A stretch of 64,000 bases of DNA from CBDDHT01 sp965227905 (GTDB taxonomy: Bacteria > Pseudomonadota > Alphaproteobacteria > Rhizobiales > Methyloligellaceae), in NCBI GenBank assembly GCA_965227905.1, contig OZ245780.1, positions 4,464,001 through 4,528,000 of the forward strand, in the 5' to 3' direction. Positions 16,521 through 24,363 of this stretch are shown one piece after another. Made by a program: the position numbers and the translations under genes. The notes under the pieces were generated by a model. That model did not search any database. It saw only the letters and a list, made by a program, of their open reading frames with translations, and had not been told where the DNA came from. Position 1 is the stretch's first letter. Each line of letters opens with the position of its first letter.

Positions 16521-17408
16521 CTAATCAATGCGATCGACAGCCGGCCCTTTTACAGGGACTTCCATCAGATCTTCTCCCCAGATGATGTTCCCCGAATAGA
16601 TCTCGGCCATCTCGGCGACAATCCGCTCGCGGATTGCAGGTTGGTCGATCTGAGCGGTCATATGAGTCAGTACCAGTGTACCGACACCCGCATCCCGGGC
16701 CACAGTCGCCGTATCGATATGGTTCCCACATGCCTTACGGTATTCAGGCGTTGGTTCGGTCCCTGAGATAAAGTGATTCATGTGAATGAGAATATCAGCG
16801 CCCTTTGCTAGCGCCACGATATCAGGGCAAATGCCTCCACTGTCGCCAGTGTAACAAATCGAACCATCGGCAGCATCCAGACGATAGGCAAGGCATTCCA
16901 GATAGGGCTGGAAGTGCCAACCCTCGCCGACGGTCACCGTCCAGTCGTTGCCTCTGATCGTATCGCCGCTCGTCACTTCTGTAACATTCGGTTGCGGCCG
17001 CGCCCGCTCCCCCTCACCACCTCGGGCACGATAGATATCGATACTGCACTGATGCTTGGTTCTTGCAGCAATATCCGGCCCATAGATACCGTCTTCGGCG
17101 AACAGCTGCTCAGTCATTCGTCCAAGTGGTGCTGGCCCGTATACTGGGAGGTCAGACAGCAGTCCTGCACCTTGGTCCCAGCGCGTCAGGACCAGACGGG
17201 CATAGTCCATGCAATGATCGTAATGGAGATGGGTCAGGAAGCAGTGAGTCACGTCAACAGCACGACGGCCGGATTGAAGGAGCCGATGGTGCGCGCCAGG
17301 ACCATGATCGATGACGATGCAATCGTCGCCGATCTCGATCAAGTATCCCGAACTCATCCGCTTCAATGAGGGAGCCGGTGTGCCCGTTCCAAGCAATGTG
17401 ACTTTCAT
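16521..17408 (-). CDS. MBL-fold hydrolase, RNase Z-like branch
   Basis: A 295-residue metallo-beta-lactamase fold. MKVTLLGTGTPAPS at the start and THLHYDH (H60, H62, D64, H65) give the metal site; YTGDSGG, HMNHF and LTHMT carry the remaining ligands. The compact N-terminus with LGTGTP is typical of RNase Z- and arylsulfatase-like members, here probably a small-molecule hydrolase and not the essential tRNA processing enzyme. GAGAGGGG sits before the ATG at 17408; the longer frame from 17462 lacks this. It is cytoplasmic. Confidence 0.85.
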   Translation of the reverse strand: MKVTLLGTGTPAPSLKRMSSGYLIEIGDDCIVIDHGPGAHHRLLQSGRRAVDVTHCFLTHLHYDHCMDYARLVLTRWDQGAGLLSDLPVYGPAPLGRMTEQLFAEDGIYGPDIAARTKHQCSIDIYRARGGEGERARPQPNVTEVTSGDTIRGNDWTVTVGEGWHFQPYLECLAYRLDAADGSICYTGDSGGICPDIVALAKGADILIHMNHFISGTEPTPEYRKACGNHIDTATVARDAGVGTLVLTHMTAQIDQPAIRERIVAEMAEIYSGNIIWGEDLMEVPVKGPAVDRID

Positions 17409-17480
17409 AGAAACCCCTCTCCGAACCAGAATTCCCCCTCCCTGAGACGTCGAGGGCATCAATGTCGAAAGCAGGTCTTT

Positions 17481-18215
17481 CTACCAGGGGATCTTTGTAC
17501 CGTCATAGGCCAAAAACGACCCGTTGGCTGACGTGTCAGAGGCGTCAATCACCGAAAGCAACCGACGCGCGGCAATATCTGGCTGATCGACCGGCCGGTT
17601 GCCGGCAAAGGGCTCCGAAAGGCTTGTGGCAACGGTTCCCGGATGCATCACGATGCAGACCGCGTGTGGTTTGAGCCTCGACACTTCGATCGCTGCCGTC
17701 TTCCAGATCATATTCAAAGCGGCTTTCGAAGCCCTGTAGGCATACCAGCCGCCCGCCCTGTTGTCGGAGATGCTACCAACGCGTGCTGAAAGCGACGCAA
17801 TAACACTTTTGCTGTTCCGCGGGGTCAACCGATGAAAATGTTTCAGTAGCAGCGCCGGCCCGATCGCATTGATGGCAAAGACCCGCGCCATGGCGTCGGG
17901 TTCGATAGACTTGAGTGCTTTTTCAGGTTGCACTGCATCCCCATGCAGGATGCCGGTTGCATCGAACACGAGATGGATCGGGCCGTCCTTTCCAACCTGC
18001 TCGGCCGCAGAGGCGATCGACGCTTCGTCTTCCAGATCGATAGCGGGTGAAGTCCGTCTGCCCAACGCAACGACATCGGCGCAATTCGGATCCCGGCTGA
18101 GGTAGCTTGTAATTGCTTTGCCGATCCCACCTGTCGCCCCCACCACAACAGCCCTATAGCCAAGGCCGAAACTCTCCAACGAACCATTGGCGGGATGACG
18201 CGAGGATTCAATCAT
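17481..18215 (-). CDS. Short-chain dehydrogenase/reductase
   Basis: A 244-residue SDR. The cofactor motif is VVGATGGIGKA, the NNAG-like position reads FDATG, and the catalytic Ser-Tyr-Lys set is in SLSARVG and WYAYRASK. The substrate is unknown; relatives are annotated as csgA-like cell-cell signalling SDRs. It overlaps the end of ubiG by eight bases, so it is translated from the same message. Confidence 0.85.
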   Translation of the reverse strand: MIESSRHPANGSLESFGLGYRAVVVGATGGIGKAITSYLSRDPNCADVVALGRRTSPAIDLEDEASIASAAEQVGKDGPIHLVFDATGILHGDAVQPEKALKSIEPDAMARVFAINAIGPALLLKHFHRLTPRNSKSVIASLSARVGSISDNRAGGWYAYRASKAALNMIWKTAAIEVSRLKPHAVCIVMHPGTVATSLSEPFAGNRPVDQPDIAARRLLSVIDASDTSANGSFLAYDGTKIPW

Positions 18216-19005
18216 GGGAAAGCGCGCGTCTTGGCTCGTCGGCGTTCTTGAACAACTGGATGAAATTCACTGACAAATCGCGGCTGACTCGAAAATCGCG
18301 CTTGAACGGATTGAAGACCATACCTCGCACCTCCGCTTCATGCAGGCCATACGGGGCCAGAGCGGTCCTGATCTCTTCGGGCTTGATGAATTTCCGCCAA
18401 TCATGCGTGCCACGCGGCAAGAGGCGCAGTACATACTCAGCGCCGACAATGCCGAACAGGAAGGACTTGAACGTGCGGTTGAGCGTCGCGAGGACAAGAA
18501 TACCACCAGGCGCCACAAGCGTTGCGCAGGCCTTCAGGAACATTGGAACGTCCGCTACATGCTCAATAACTTCCATAGACAAAACGATATCGAAACGCTC
18601 GCCACTGCCAGCTAATTGCTCCGGCAGCATATGCCGATAATCGATCGCGATGTTTTGCGCCGCAGAATGAGAGCGCGCAATCTCGACATTGCGTCCTGAG
18701 GGGTCAATAGCAACGACATCCGCGCCCATCTGTGCCATGGGTTCTGCAACCAGACCGGCACCGCACCCTATGTCGGCAATTCGGACATCTTTCAGTGGAT
18801 GTTCAAGCGAACCGTCGGCATTCATGTGCCGCGGCAAAGCCTCCTTCAGAAGGGCGAGACGCGCATCATTGAACCGATGCACCATCTTGAATGCGCCATC
18901 GCGCTTCCACCATTCCGACGATAGCCGATTGAACCGTTCGACTTCGTCGGCACTCGCCGATGAACGATCGAATTCGAAGCTTGTGATGATGTCTTTGCGT
19001 AGCAT
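18208..19005 (-). CDS. ubiG: Ubiquinone biosynthesis O-methyltransferase
   Basis: A 265-residue SAM-dependent methyltransferase. FNRLSSEWWKRDGAFKMVHRFNDAR at the N-terminus and the SAM motif DIGCGAGLVAEPMAQMGA are diagnostic of UbiG, as are MEVIEHV, ATLNRTFKS and LPRGTHDWRKFIKPEE. UbiG carries out both O-methylations in coenzyme Q synthesis and binds the membrane peripherally. It is the first gene of a pair with the SDR. In many alphaproteobacteria ubiG neighbours aspartokinase; that is not so here. Confidence 0.95.
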   Translation of the reverse strand: MLRKDIITSFEFDRSSASADEVERFNRLSSEWWKRDGAFKMVHRFNDARLALLKEALPRHMNADGSLEHPLKDVRIADIGCGAGLVAEPMAQMGADVVAIDPSGRNVEIARSHSAAQNIAIDYRHMLPEQLAGSGERFDIVLSMEVIEHVADVPMFLKACATLVAPGGILVLATLNRTFKSFLFGIVGAEYVLRLLPRGTHDWRKFIKPEEIRTALAPYGLHEAEVRGMVFNPFKRDFRVSRDLSVNFIQLFKNADEPRRALSHD

Positions 19006-19153
19006 AAGGCACTCGCCGATGTTCTATGGCCGGGGACCGGCCTGACTGTTCGATATGTCTTGAGAAAAGTTTCGTTTCGTCCCGGCTAGCCGTTGCAACA
19101 TGAGCTAACTGCATCACGCCATGCGAACACCCTGAGACCGCCTGACTGATTAT

Positions 19154-19714
19154 CTACTTCGCGGGCAATGTCAGCGGCTGTATGCCGTGGCGTCTGAGAA
19201 TCCGCTGCAGTGTCCTGCGGTGCATACCAAGCTGACGAGCCGTCGGCGCGAGCTTATAGTCGTTCCGTCTCAGGAAAAGCAGAATGTGCTCGAACTGAGC
19301 CTGTTTCGGCTGTGTGATTTTCGCTGGCAAAGGTGAACGCGCCGTCGCGGTCGCCTGCAGACCGCCGTGAATCTCTTCTGGCGTTGCCGGCTTTATCAAA
19401 TAGTCGACGGCCCCCAGTTTCACAGCTGAAACAGCGGTCGAGATATCTCCATAGCCCGTCAGGATAACGGCACGCGACTTTGGACATTCCTGGGTCAGAT
19501 GCTCCAGAACATCCAGGCCACTGTCTTCTCCAATAACGAGTTCAAGAACTGCCGCCTGCGGCCTGACTTGATCGATCAATTCTATCGCGTGCGACGCGTC
19601 ATAGCTGGCGACGATGGAAAAACCCATGTTGATGAAATTCTTGCCTAGAAATGCGGCATATTCCGCATCCTCATCGAGAATTAACATCGTCGGCTTTGTG
19701 TGCATAAAGTTCAT
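19154..19714 (-). CDS. RegA/PrrA/ActR-like response regulator with Glu at the phosphorylation site
   Basis: A 186-residue protein with a receiver domain and a Fis-type HTH (TARQLGMHRRTLQRILRRHG) that matches the RegA/PrrA/ActR family of global redox regulators. The receiver keeps the acid cluster (LDED), T86 (ILTGYGD) and K108 (IKPA), but the phosphoacceptor Asp (PrrA D63) is Glu58 in AAVLELVIGEDSGLD. The protein may therefore not be phosphorylated, or may act as if it always were. No RegB/PrrB sensor kinase is nearby, while regA and regB are usually close. The start at 19714 is a best guess without a strong binding site. It diverges from a fasciclin gene. Confidence 0.85.
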   Translation of the reverse strand: MNFMHTKPTMLILDEDAEYAAFLGKNFINMGFSIVASYDASHAIELIDQVRPQAAVLELVIGEDSGLDVLEHLTQECPKSRAVILTGYGDISTAVSAVKLGAVDYLIKPATPEEIHGGLQATATARSPLPAKITQPKQAQFEHILLFLRRNDYKLAPTARQLGMHRRTLQRILRRHGIQPLTLPAK

Positions 19715-19881
19715 ATCACGAAAGATACGCACGAGTCGGTAGAGCGGATTACTTCCGAGCTGGCCGCCATCCTCTCCAATACATCGCGTCATCCGGTCGC
19801 AGAATTTTCCATGATCCATCGCCATGGGTTGTGCCGTAGGTCGAGCAGTTGTTTCGAACTGAAACCAAATGGGAGAGTCCG

Positions 19882-20376
19882 ATGAAAACTGCACGCAATA
19901 TGATTGCCGCTGTCGCCGTATTGGCAATGTCGAGTTACGCCATCGCCGCCAGCCATGCCAAAGCGACCAAGGATATCGTCGACACGGCGGTCGGTGCCGG
20001 CAACTTCACCACGCTCGTAACCGCCGTAAAGGCAGCCGGGCTGGTCGACACGCTGAAAGGCACAGGCCCCTTCACAGTCTTTGCACCAACCGATGAAGCC
20101 TTCGCCAAGCTGCCTAAAGGGACGGTTGAAGACCTTCTGAAGCCCGAGAACAAGGAGAAGCTCGCTTCCATTCTCACCTATCACGTGGTTCCCGGTAAGA
20201 TCATGTCGAAGGATATTGCCGGCAAGAAAACCGACGTGAAGACCGTGCAAGGCAGTCAGTTGTCGGTTGACGCCACATCCGGTGTCAAAGTTGACAAAGC
20301 ATCAGTCACCACACCGGACGTCGTGACGTCGAATGGTGTCATCCACATCATTGATACGGTTGTGATGCCGAAATAA
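19882..20376 (+). CDS. Exported fasciclin-domain protein, copy 1
   Basis: A 164-residue protein with a signal peptide (~22 residues, ending AIAAS) and one fasciclin (FAS1) domain. The H1 region GPFTVFAPTDEAFAKLP and the H2 region NGVIHIIDTVVMPK are intact. FAS1 proteins act in adhesion and surface interaction; single-domain bacterial versions are exported and poorly understood. GGGAGAG precedes the ATG at 19882. It is a monocistronic gene with its own terminator. A related gene stands at 33.2-33.7 kb. Confidence 0.93.
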   Translation: MKTARNMIAAVAVLAMSSYAIAASHAKATKDIVDTAVGAGNFTTLVTAVKAAGLVDTLKGTGPFTVFAPTDEAFAKLPKGTVEDLLKPENKEKLASILTYHVVPGKIMSKDIAGKKTDVKTVQGSQLSVDATSGVKVDKASVTTPDVVTSNGVIHIIDTVVMPK

Positions 20377-20393
20377 TCCGACCTGCAAACATT

Positions 20394-20430
20394 GTGTCGC
20401 GGGGAATCTCTCTCCCCGCGACACGTTTTG
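20394..20430 (+). terminator. Terminator after fasciclin gene 1
   Basis: A perfect 12-bp stem (GTGTCGCGGGGA with TCCCCGCGACAC) and a 7-base loop, 18 bases after the stop codon, followed by GTTTTG. Confidence 0.85.
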
Positions 20431-20460
20431 CGCATGAGAATGCGCCGATAGCGGTTCGAC

Positions 20461-20496
20461 CTAGGGAATGTCCGATACCGGTCTAGGGTTTTCCCG
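20461..20496 (+). promoter_or_regulatory. Direct CTAGGG repeats upstream of the TPR gene
   Basis: CTAGGGAATGTCC and CTAGGGTTTTCC begin 22 bases apart, about two helical turns, roughly 70-100 bases before the TPR gene. A similar box (CTAGGGTAAATCC) lies next to the PhnD-LuxR regulator at 12685. This spacing fits a tandem regulator-binding site. Confidence 0.35.
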
Positions 20497-20565
20497 GGTG
20501 ACCCCATTTGATCGGCCCGCTTATACTGCCTTCGAAGACGAGCGCATCGATCAGGGGGCAGGCAG

Positions 20566-21951
20566 TTGTCAGCGAAAAAACTCATCGTCTGCGGGATCCT
20601 GATGATTGGATCTGTCACCACAACGGACCTTTCGTTCTCCAGGGAAAAATCGGTTTCGGTCGACAATGCGAAGGTCTTGGCCTGGAATCGCTTTGCCAAG
20701 GGGCTTTATGACGCTCACCGGCACACAGTTTCGAGGCGCCCTCTACGAAAAGAAGAACGGATCGGTGGCTATCACAGACGTCCTGACTATTTTCGCGAAG
20801 AGTCCTTTTACGACGTCGCAACGGGACATCTCGTAAGCCGTGTGCGATGGGTTCGTGAAAAACCCAGCCTCATGCATGCCATCGAACTCTATGTGTATGA
20901 CGAAGCTGGCCGGCTTTCCCGCGATTATGGCGCCTATTACCTGCCCGATGCGCGAAACGCCCCCGTTCAAACTCTGATCAACTTTCACCACCGCGAAAAC
21001 GATCTTCACGCCTTCCGACAATTCGACGCCTCCGGCGACAGGCTGTATGAGAAATGCCGCGGCACCTGGTTCGGTGAACCGATCTCGATCGATATTGAAG
21101 AGCCGCTCGTTGCAACACCGGCCAGTTTGACGACCAGCGAAGCCTATACAGCCTGCTTCGGATTCCTGCCCTCCTCCGCAGGCGCACATGTCGATCCCGC
21201 TCATGCGATTCTGGGACGGCAGACCTCCGTCGATAATGCAAACGATCCTCAAGACAAAGCACGGCGTCTCATTCGCACTTACACACTGCGTCTGAAGCTC
21301 GCGCCCGACAGTGCAACCAACTATCTCAAACGCGGCCAAGCCTATTTCGAACTGTTCGAATTCGATTCCGCCATTGCCGACTTCACACGGGCGTTGGAAC
21401 GCGACGACACACTTGATGAGGCCTATTTTTGGCGCGGCATGGCTCTTGGACGAAACAAGCAGCTCGACGAAGCAGAAGCGGACCTGACCGTCTTTATCGC
21501 GCGAAACCCCAGATCGTCCGTGGCCTATACCAAGCGGGGCGTGCGCCGCATCTGGAATCGCGACTTCGCAGGCGCTGAAAAAGACTTCACCCAAGCCATC
21601 GCACTGGACCCGAAGAATGCGGAGGCGCACGATGACCTGGGCGTCCTGCAGGCGCGGCGTCTCGACAATGACGCTGCGATGCAGAGTTTCCGAACAGCCA
21701 TCCATCTCGACCGAACCTATGAAAAAGCACATCACAATCTGGCGCTTGTGCTCCACATTGTTGGGCGGCCTTCTGAAGCCCTTATCTCCGTTGAGACCGC
21801 ACTGAGACTCGGGAGCAGAACCCGATCATCGGCACTTCTTAAAGCCGAGATTCTGGATGCCCTTGGTCGAGCGGACGAAGCACGGACCTTGCGCCTTGAG
21901 GCGGCTCTTTTGCCGCGGAAGAACTGGTCGGAAAATCTGGCGGTTCGATGA
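20566..21951 (+). CDS. Exported tetratricopeptide-repeat protein
   Basis: A 461-residue protein. A signal peptide (SAKKLIVCGILMIGSV) is followed by an unassigned domain of ~200 residues with a toxin-repeat-like YDEAGRLSRDYGAYY stretch, and then at least five TPR units from about residue 240 (for example AYFELFEFDSAIADFTRALERD and EAHDDLGVLQARRLDNDAAM as two of them). TPR arrays bind partner proteins; this one should be periplasmic. I place the start at a TTG with AGGGGG upstream because it gives the full signal peptide; an ATG 12 codons later would cut it. Tandem CTAGGG boxes lie upstream. Confidence 0.8.
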   Translation: MSAKKLIVCGILMIGSVTTTDLSFSREKSVSVDNAKVLAWNRFAKGLYDAHRHTVSRRPLRKEERIGGYHRRPDYFREESFYDVATGHLVSRVRWVREKPSLMHAIELYVYDEAGRLSRDYGAYYLPDARNAPVQTLINFHHRENDLHAFRQFDASGDRLYEKCRGTWFGEPISIDIEEPLVATPASLTTSEAYTACFGFLPSSAGAHVDPAHAILGRQTSVDNANDPQDKARRLIRTYTLRLKLAPDSATNYLKRGQAYFELFEFDSAIADFTRALERDDTLDEAYFWRGMALGRNKQLDEAEADLTVFIARNPRSSVAYTKRGVRRIWNRDFAGAEKDFTQAIALDPKNAEAHDDLGVLQARRLDNDAAMQSFRTAIHLDRTYEKAHHNLALVLHIVGRPSEALISVETALRLGSRTRSSALLKAEILDALGRADEARTLRLEAALLPRKNWSENLAVR

Positions 21952-21997
21952 GTATCTCTGCGCGCTCGTCGACACCAATCATGGCGTTATAGTCGAT

Positions 21998-22399
21998 ATG
22001 ACTCTATTCCTTCCAAGACTGACGATCGCTCTCTTGTCCGTTGTGGCGATACTTTCGATCATGCCGCCACACTTCGCAATGGCGGCCGAACTTGTCATGA
22101 TCGACGCCAAGCATTGCATCGTATGCCGACGTTTCAACAAGGAAGCCGCGCCACATTATGCGCAGAGCCCAGCGGCGAAGGTCTTTCCGCTTCGTCGCAT
22201 CGACATCGATACGGGAACGATCGATATCAAGCTTGAGTTACCGGTTACGATGACGCCAACCTTCATCTTTGCTGACAAAGGGGTCGAGATGGCGCGTTTC
22301 TACGGTTATCCAGGACGAGAGCATTTCTTCGAGCTGGTGAACGGTGTCGCCGACGAATTCCGCAACATGCAAATGGAAGACGCCGCTAAAGCCAACTGA
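21998..22399 (+). CDS. Exported thioredoxin-fold protein with CxxC
   Basis: A 133-residue thioredoxin-like protein with a signal peptide (about 29 residues, ending AMAAE), the redox motif CIVC after MIDAKH, and a cis-Pro region VTMTPTFIF. It resembles SoxS/SoxW-type periplasmic thioredoxins that keep partner enzymes reduced. No sox genes are present in the window. The upstream frame is open to 21857, overlapping the TPR gene, but the ATG at 21998 gives the correct signal peptide. Confidence 0.82.
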   Translation: MTLFLPRLTIALLSVVAILSIMPPHFAMAAELVMIDAKHCIVCRRFNKEAAPHYAQSPAAKVFPLRRIDIDTGTIDIKLELPVTMTPTFIFADKGVEMARFYGYPGREHFFELVNGVADEFRNMQMEDAAKAN

Positions 22400-22421
22400 C
22401 GGCAATTCGCTAAGGCACAGT

Positions 22422-24239
22422 TCAACGCTTTGCCTGCCATCGGTCAATCAGGCAATCACTTTGCAGCGGGTCGCAAAGTCGACCGTCTTTCGCAAAATTG
22501 ACGCTTGAATCCTTACCGGCCAGACGCAATTCCCTCAGGACAAATCCCGTCAAATCTCTTCCCTCGCCAACCAGCGGCCAATCAGGTGTCTTCTCGAGCG
22601 TTGCTTTGCAGGCCCAGATATTGGCTTCACCAGGGCACAACGCAAAGCCATGTCCATCGCCATTTGCCAGAACGAACGAAATGGATGCCAGCTTGATCGG
22701 CTCTTCCGAATCCGGCCCCACTTTCATCACAGAACCATCCCAGCGTTGCACAAGGATTTGCGATACGATCTGGCGACCGCCCTCGCCTTTAAGGCGCACG
22801 GCCATTCCTGAAAAATGCGCCCATGCCCCCTCACCGCGCTTTCTGACCGCCTGCTCCATCGCTTTCCACAAGACCTTTCCTTGGACGGTGCGGACAGCCA
22901 GCTTGTTCTTGAACGGAAACATCTGAGCCAGATGACGTCGGGTAATCATCGTCCCGGGTGCAACATTGTAATTGAGGCGAATACCGCCGGCATTCAGGAA
23001 TGCCACATCGGCAGCACCAGCAGCTCGGACGCGATCGGCCATCCAGTTCCCAAATCCGGTCTCCGAAGAGCGATTGGCCAGCTCTTCCGTCTCAATAATC
23101 GATGCAGTTTTCGCGATCGGCTCTCGGAGACACGCTCCATTTTTGACCTTGGCCAAACAGGCTTTTCGCTTCTTCGGTCCTTGATAGAGGCAGTCCCGCG
23201 CACAGAACTGCTCATCGTGCCGCACCAACCACTGATCGGCCAATCGTTCTGCCAAAGCGTCGGGCTTGCGGCTTGTATCGAGCGCAACGAGACGGGACTT
23301 GATTTGCACGGTCCCGTTCGCATCCTTGGACAGCTCGATGACCCATGCGCTCAATGCATCGGCATCGGCCTTGAAGAGCCGTGGGTTCTTCGAAGGCAGG
23401 TTCATCGCAACGTGATCATGTCCGCCAATAACGACATCGGGCATGTCACTGCAATTGCGAGCATCTTTGGCGAGTGGTTTGCTTTCGGCATCGAGACCCA
23501 ACAGTGAGAGATCGGTCTGCCATGCCAGATGCGTCAGGGCGACGACGACATCTGCCCCTTTGGACCGAAGCGCTTTAACTTGAGCGCATGACGTCGCGAC
23601 CGGATCAGACACGACAGCAGCGTATTTCGGCCGGGACAGCGTGACGCCGTAAATCCCAACGCGAAGTCCCCCGCTCTCCATAATGCGCGAAGGCACAATC
23701 CGCGGGCTAGCTACCAAGTCTTGAAGCGGGCCGCATTTGGAAAAGTCAAGATTGGCAGCAAGCCAAGTGAACTCAGACTTGGCGACAAATGACGCAAGGG
23801 GCCCCTTCTTATTGCAATGAGAATCGTCGAATTCGTGATTGCCAAATGCCACGAACATTCGCGGATCGATACTCCCATGCGCTGGATCACCGTCCATGAC
23901 GTTCATTAGGTCGATCATCTGCTCGCCCTTATAGGTGCGACCCAGAAACGAAGGAGAGAGGAAGTCGCCTGCATGGAGAAACAGCAGGTCTGGCGCATCG
24001 CGTTCGAGTTCGGCACGCAGGGCGCGGACGCGAGGCATGCCTCCGTCTTTGCCGTCGTTGATGCCTTTCAGCCGGTAGACGTCGTTGATCGTCAGCAGCA
24101 CGGCCTTGCCGGATTTCTCGGACAAGGCAGGTGAGGCATACAAAGAAGTGAAAATTAGGACTCCGCTGATAATTACCGTCGCTAGGCACCAATTCGCCAA
24201 ATCAGCCAGTTGAAACTGAAAATTCTTCCTGTCGCCCAT
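22422..24239 (-). CDS. 5'-nucleotidase/UshA-like metallophosphoesterase
   Basis: A 605-residue two-domain enzyme of the UshA/5'-nucleotidase family. An N-terminal membrane segment or signal (ATVIISGVLIFTSLYASPA) is followed by the metallophosphoesterase domain, with LTINDVYRLKG (usual Asp-x-His metal motif reads NDVY, so one His ligand is Tyr), HAGDFLSPS, FGNHEFDD and GGHDHVAM, and then the 5'-nucleotidase C-terminal domain with FLNAGGIRLNYNV and the substrate-stacking region. It should be periplasmic and release phosphate from nucleotides or related esters. GGGAG seven bases before the ATG supports the start. It converges on the thioredoxin-like gene. Confidence 0.88.
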   Translation of the reverse strand: MGDRKNFQFQLADLANWCLATVIISGVLIFTSLYASPALSEKSGKAVLLTINDVYRLKGINDGKDGGMPRVRALRAELERDAPDLLFLHAGDFLSPSFLGRTYKGEQMIDLMNVMDGDPAHGSIDPRMFVAFGNHEFDDSHCNKKGPLASFVAKSEFTWLAANLDFSKCGPLQDLVASPRIVPSRIMESGGLRVGIYGVTLSRPKYAAVVSDPVATSCAQVKALRSKGADVVVALTHLAWQTDLSLLGLDAESKPLAKDARNCSDMPDVVIGGHDHVAMNLPSKNPRLFKADADALSAWVIELSKDANGTVQIKSRLVALDTSRKPDALAERLADQWLVRHDEQFCARDCLYQGPKKRKACLAKVKNGACLREPIAKTASIIETEELANRSSETGFGNWMADRVRAAGAADVAFLNAGGIRLNYNVAPGTMITRRHLAQMFPFKNKLAVRTVQGKVLWKAMEQAVRKRGEGAWAHFSGMAVRLKGEGGRQIVSQILVQRWDGSVMKVGPDSEEPIKLASISFVLANGDGHGFALCPGEANIWACKATLEKTPDWPLVGEGRDLTGFVLRELRLAGKDSSVNFAKDGRLCDPLQSDCLIDRWQAKR

Positions 24240-24363
24240 GACCGCACTCCCAATTCCATGGCTCAGATCGCGAGAACACCCGCAGCTTTTCGGAGCACAT
24301 GGTCATGGATGGGTCAAGACGCGTGGGCAACAACGGCTTGACCGCAGCCGGGTTGAACCGCCT

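Noticed and set aside
20743..21756. 337-residue open frame on the minus strand
   Set aside because: It is antisense to the TPR protein and has no recognisable features.
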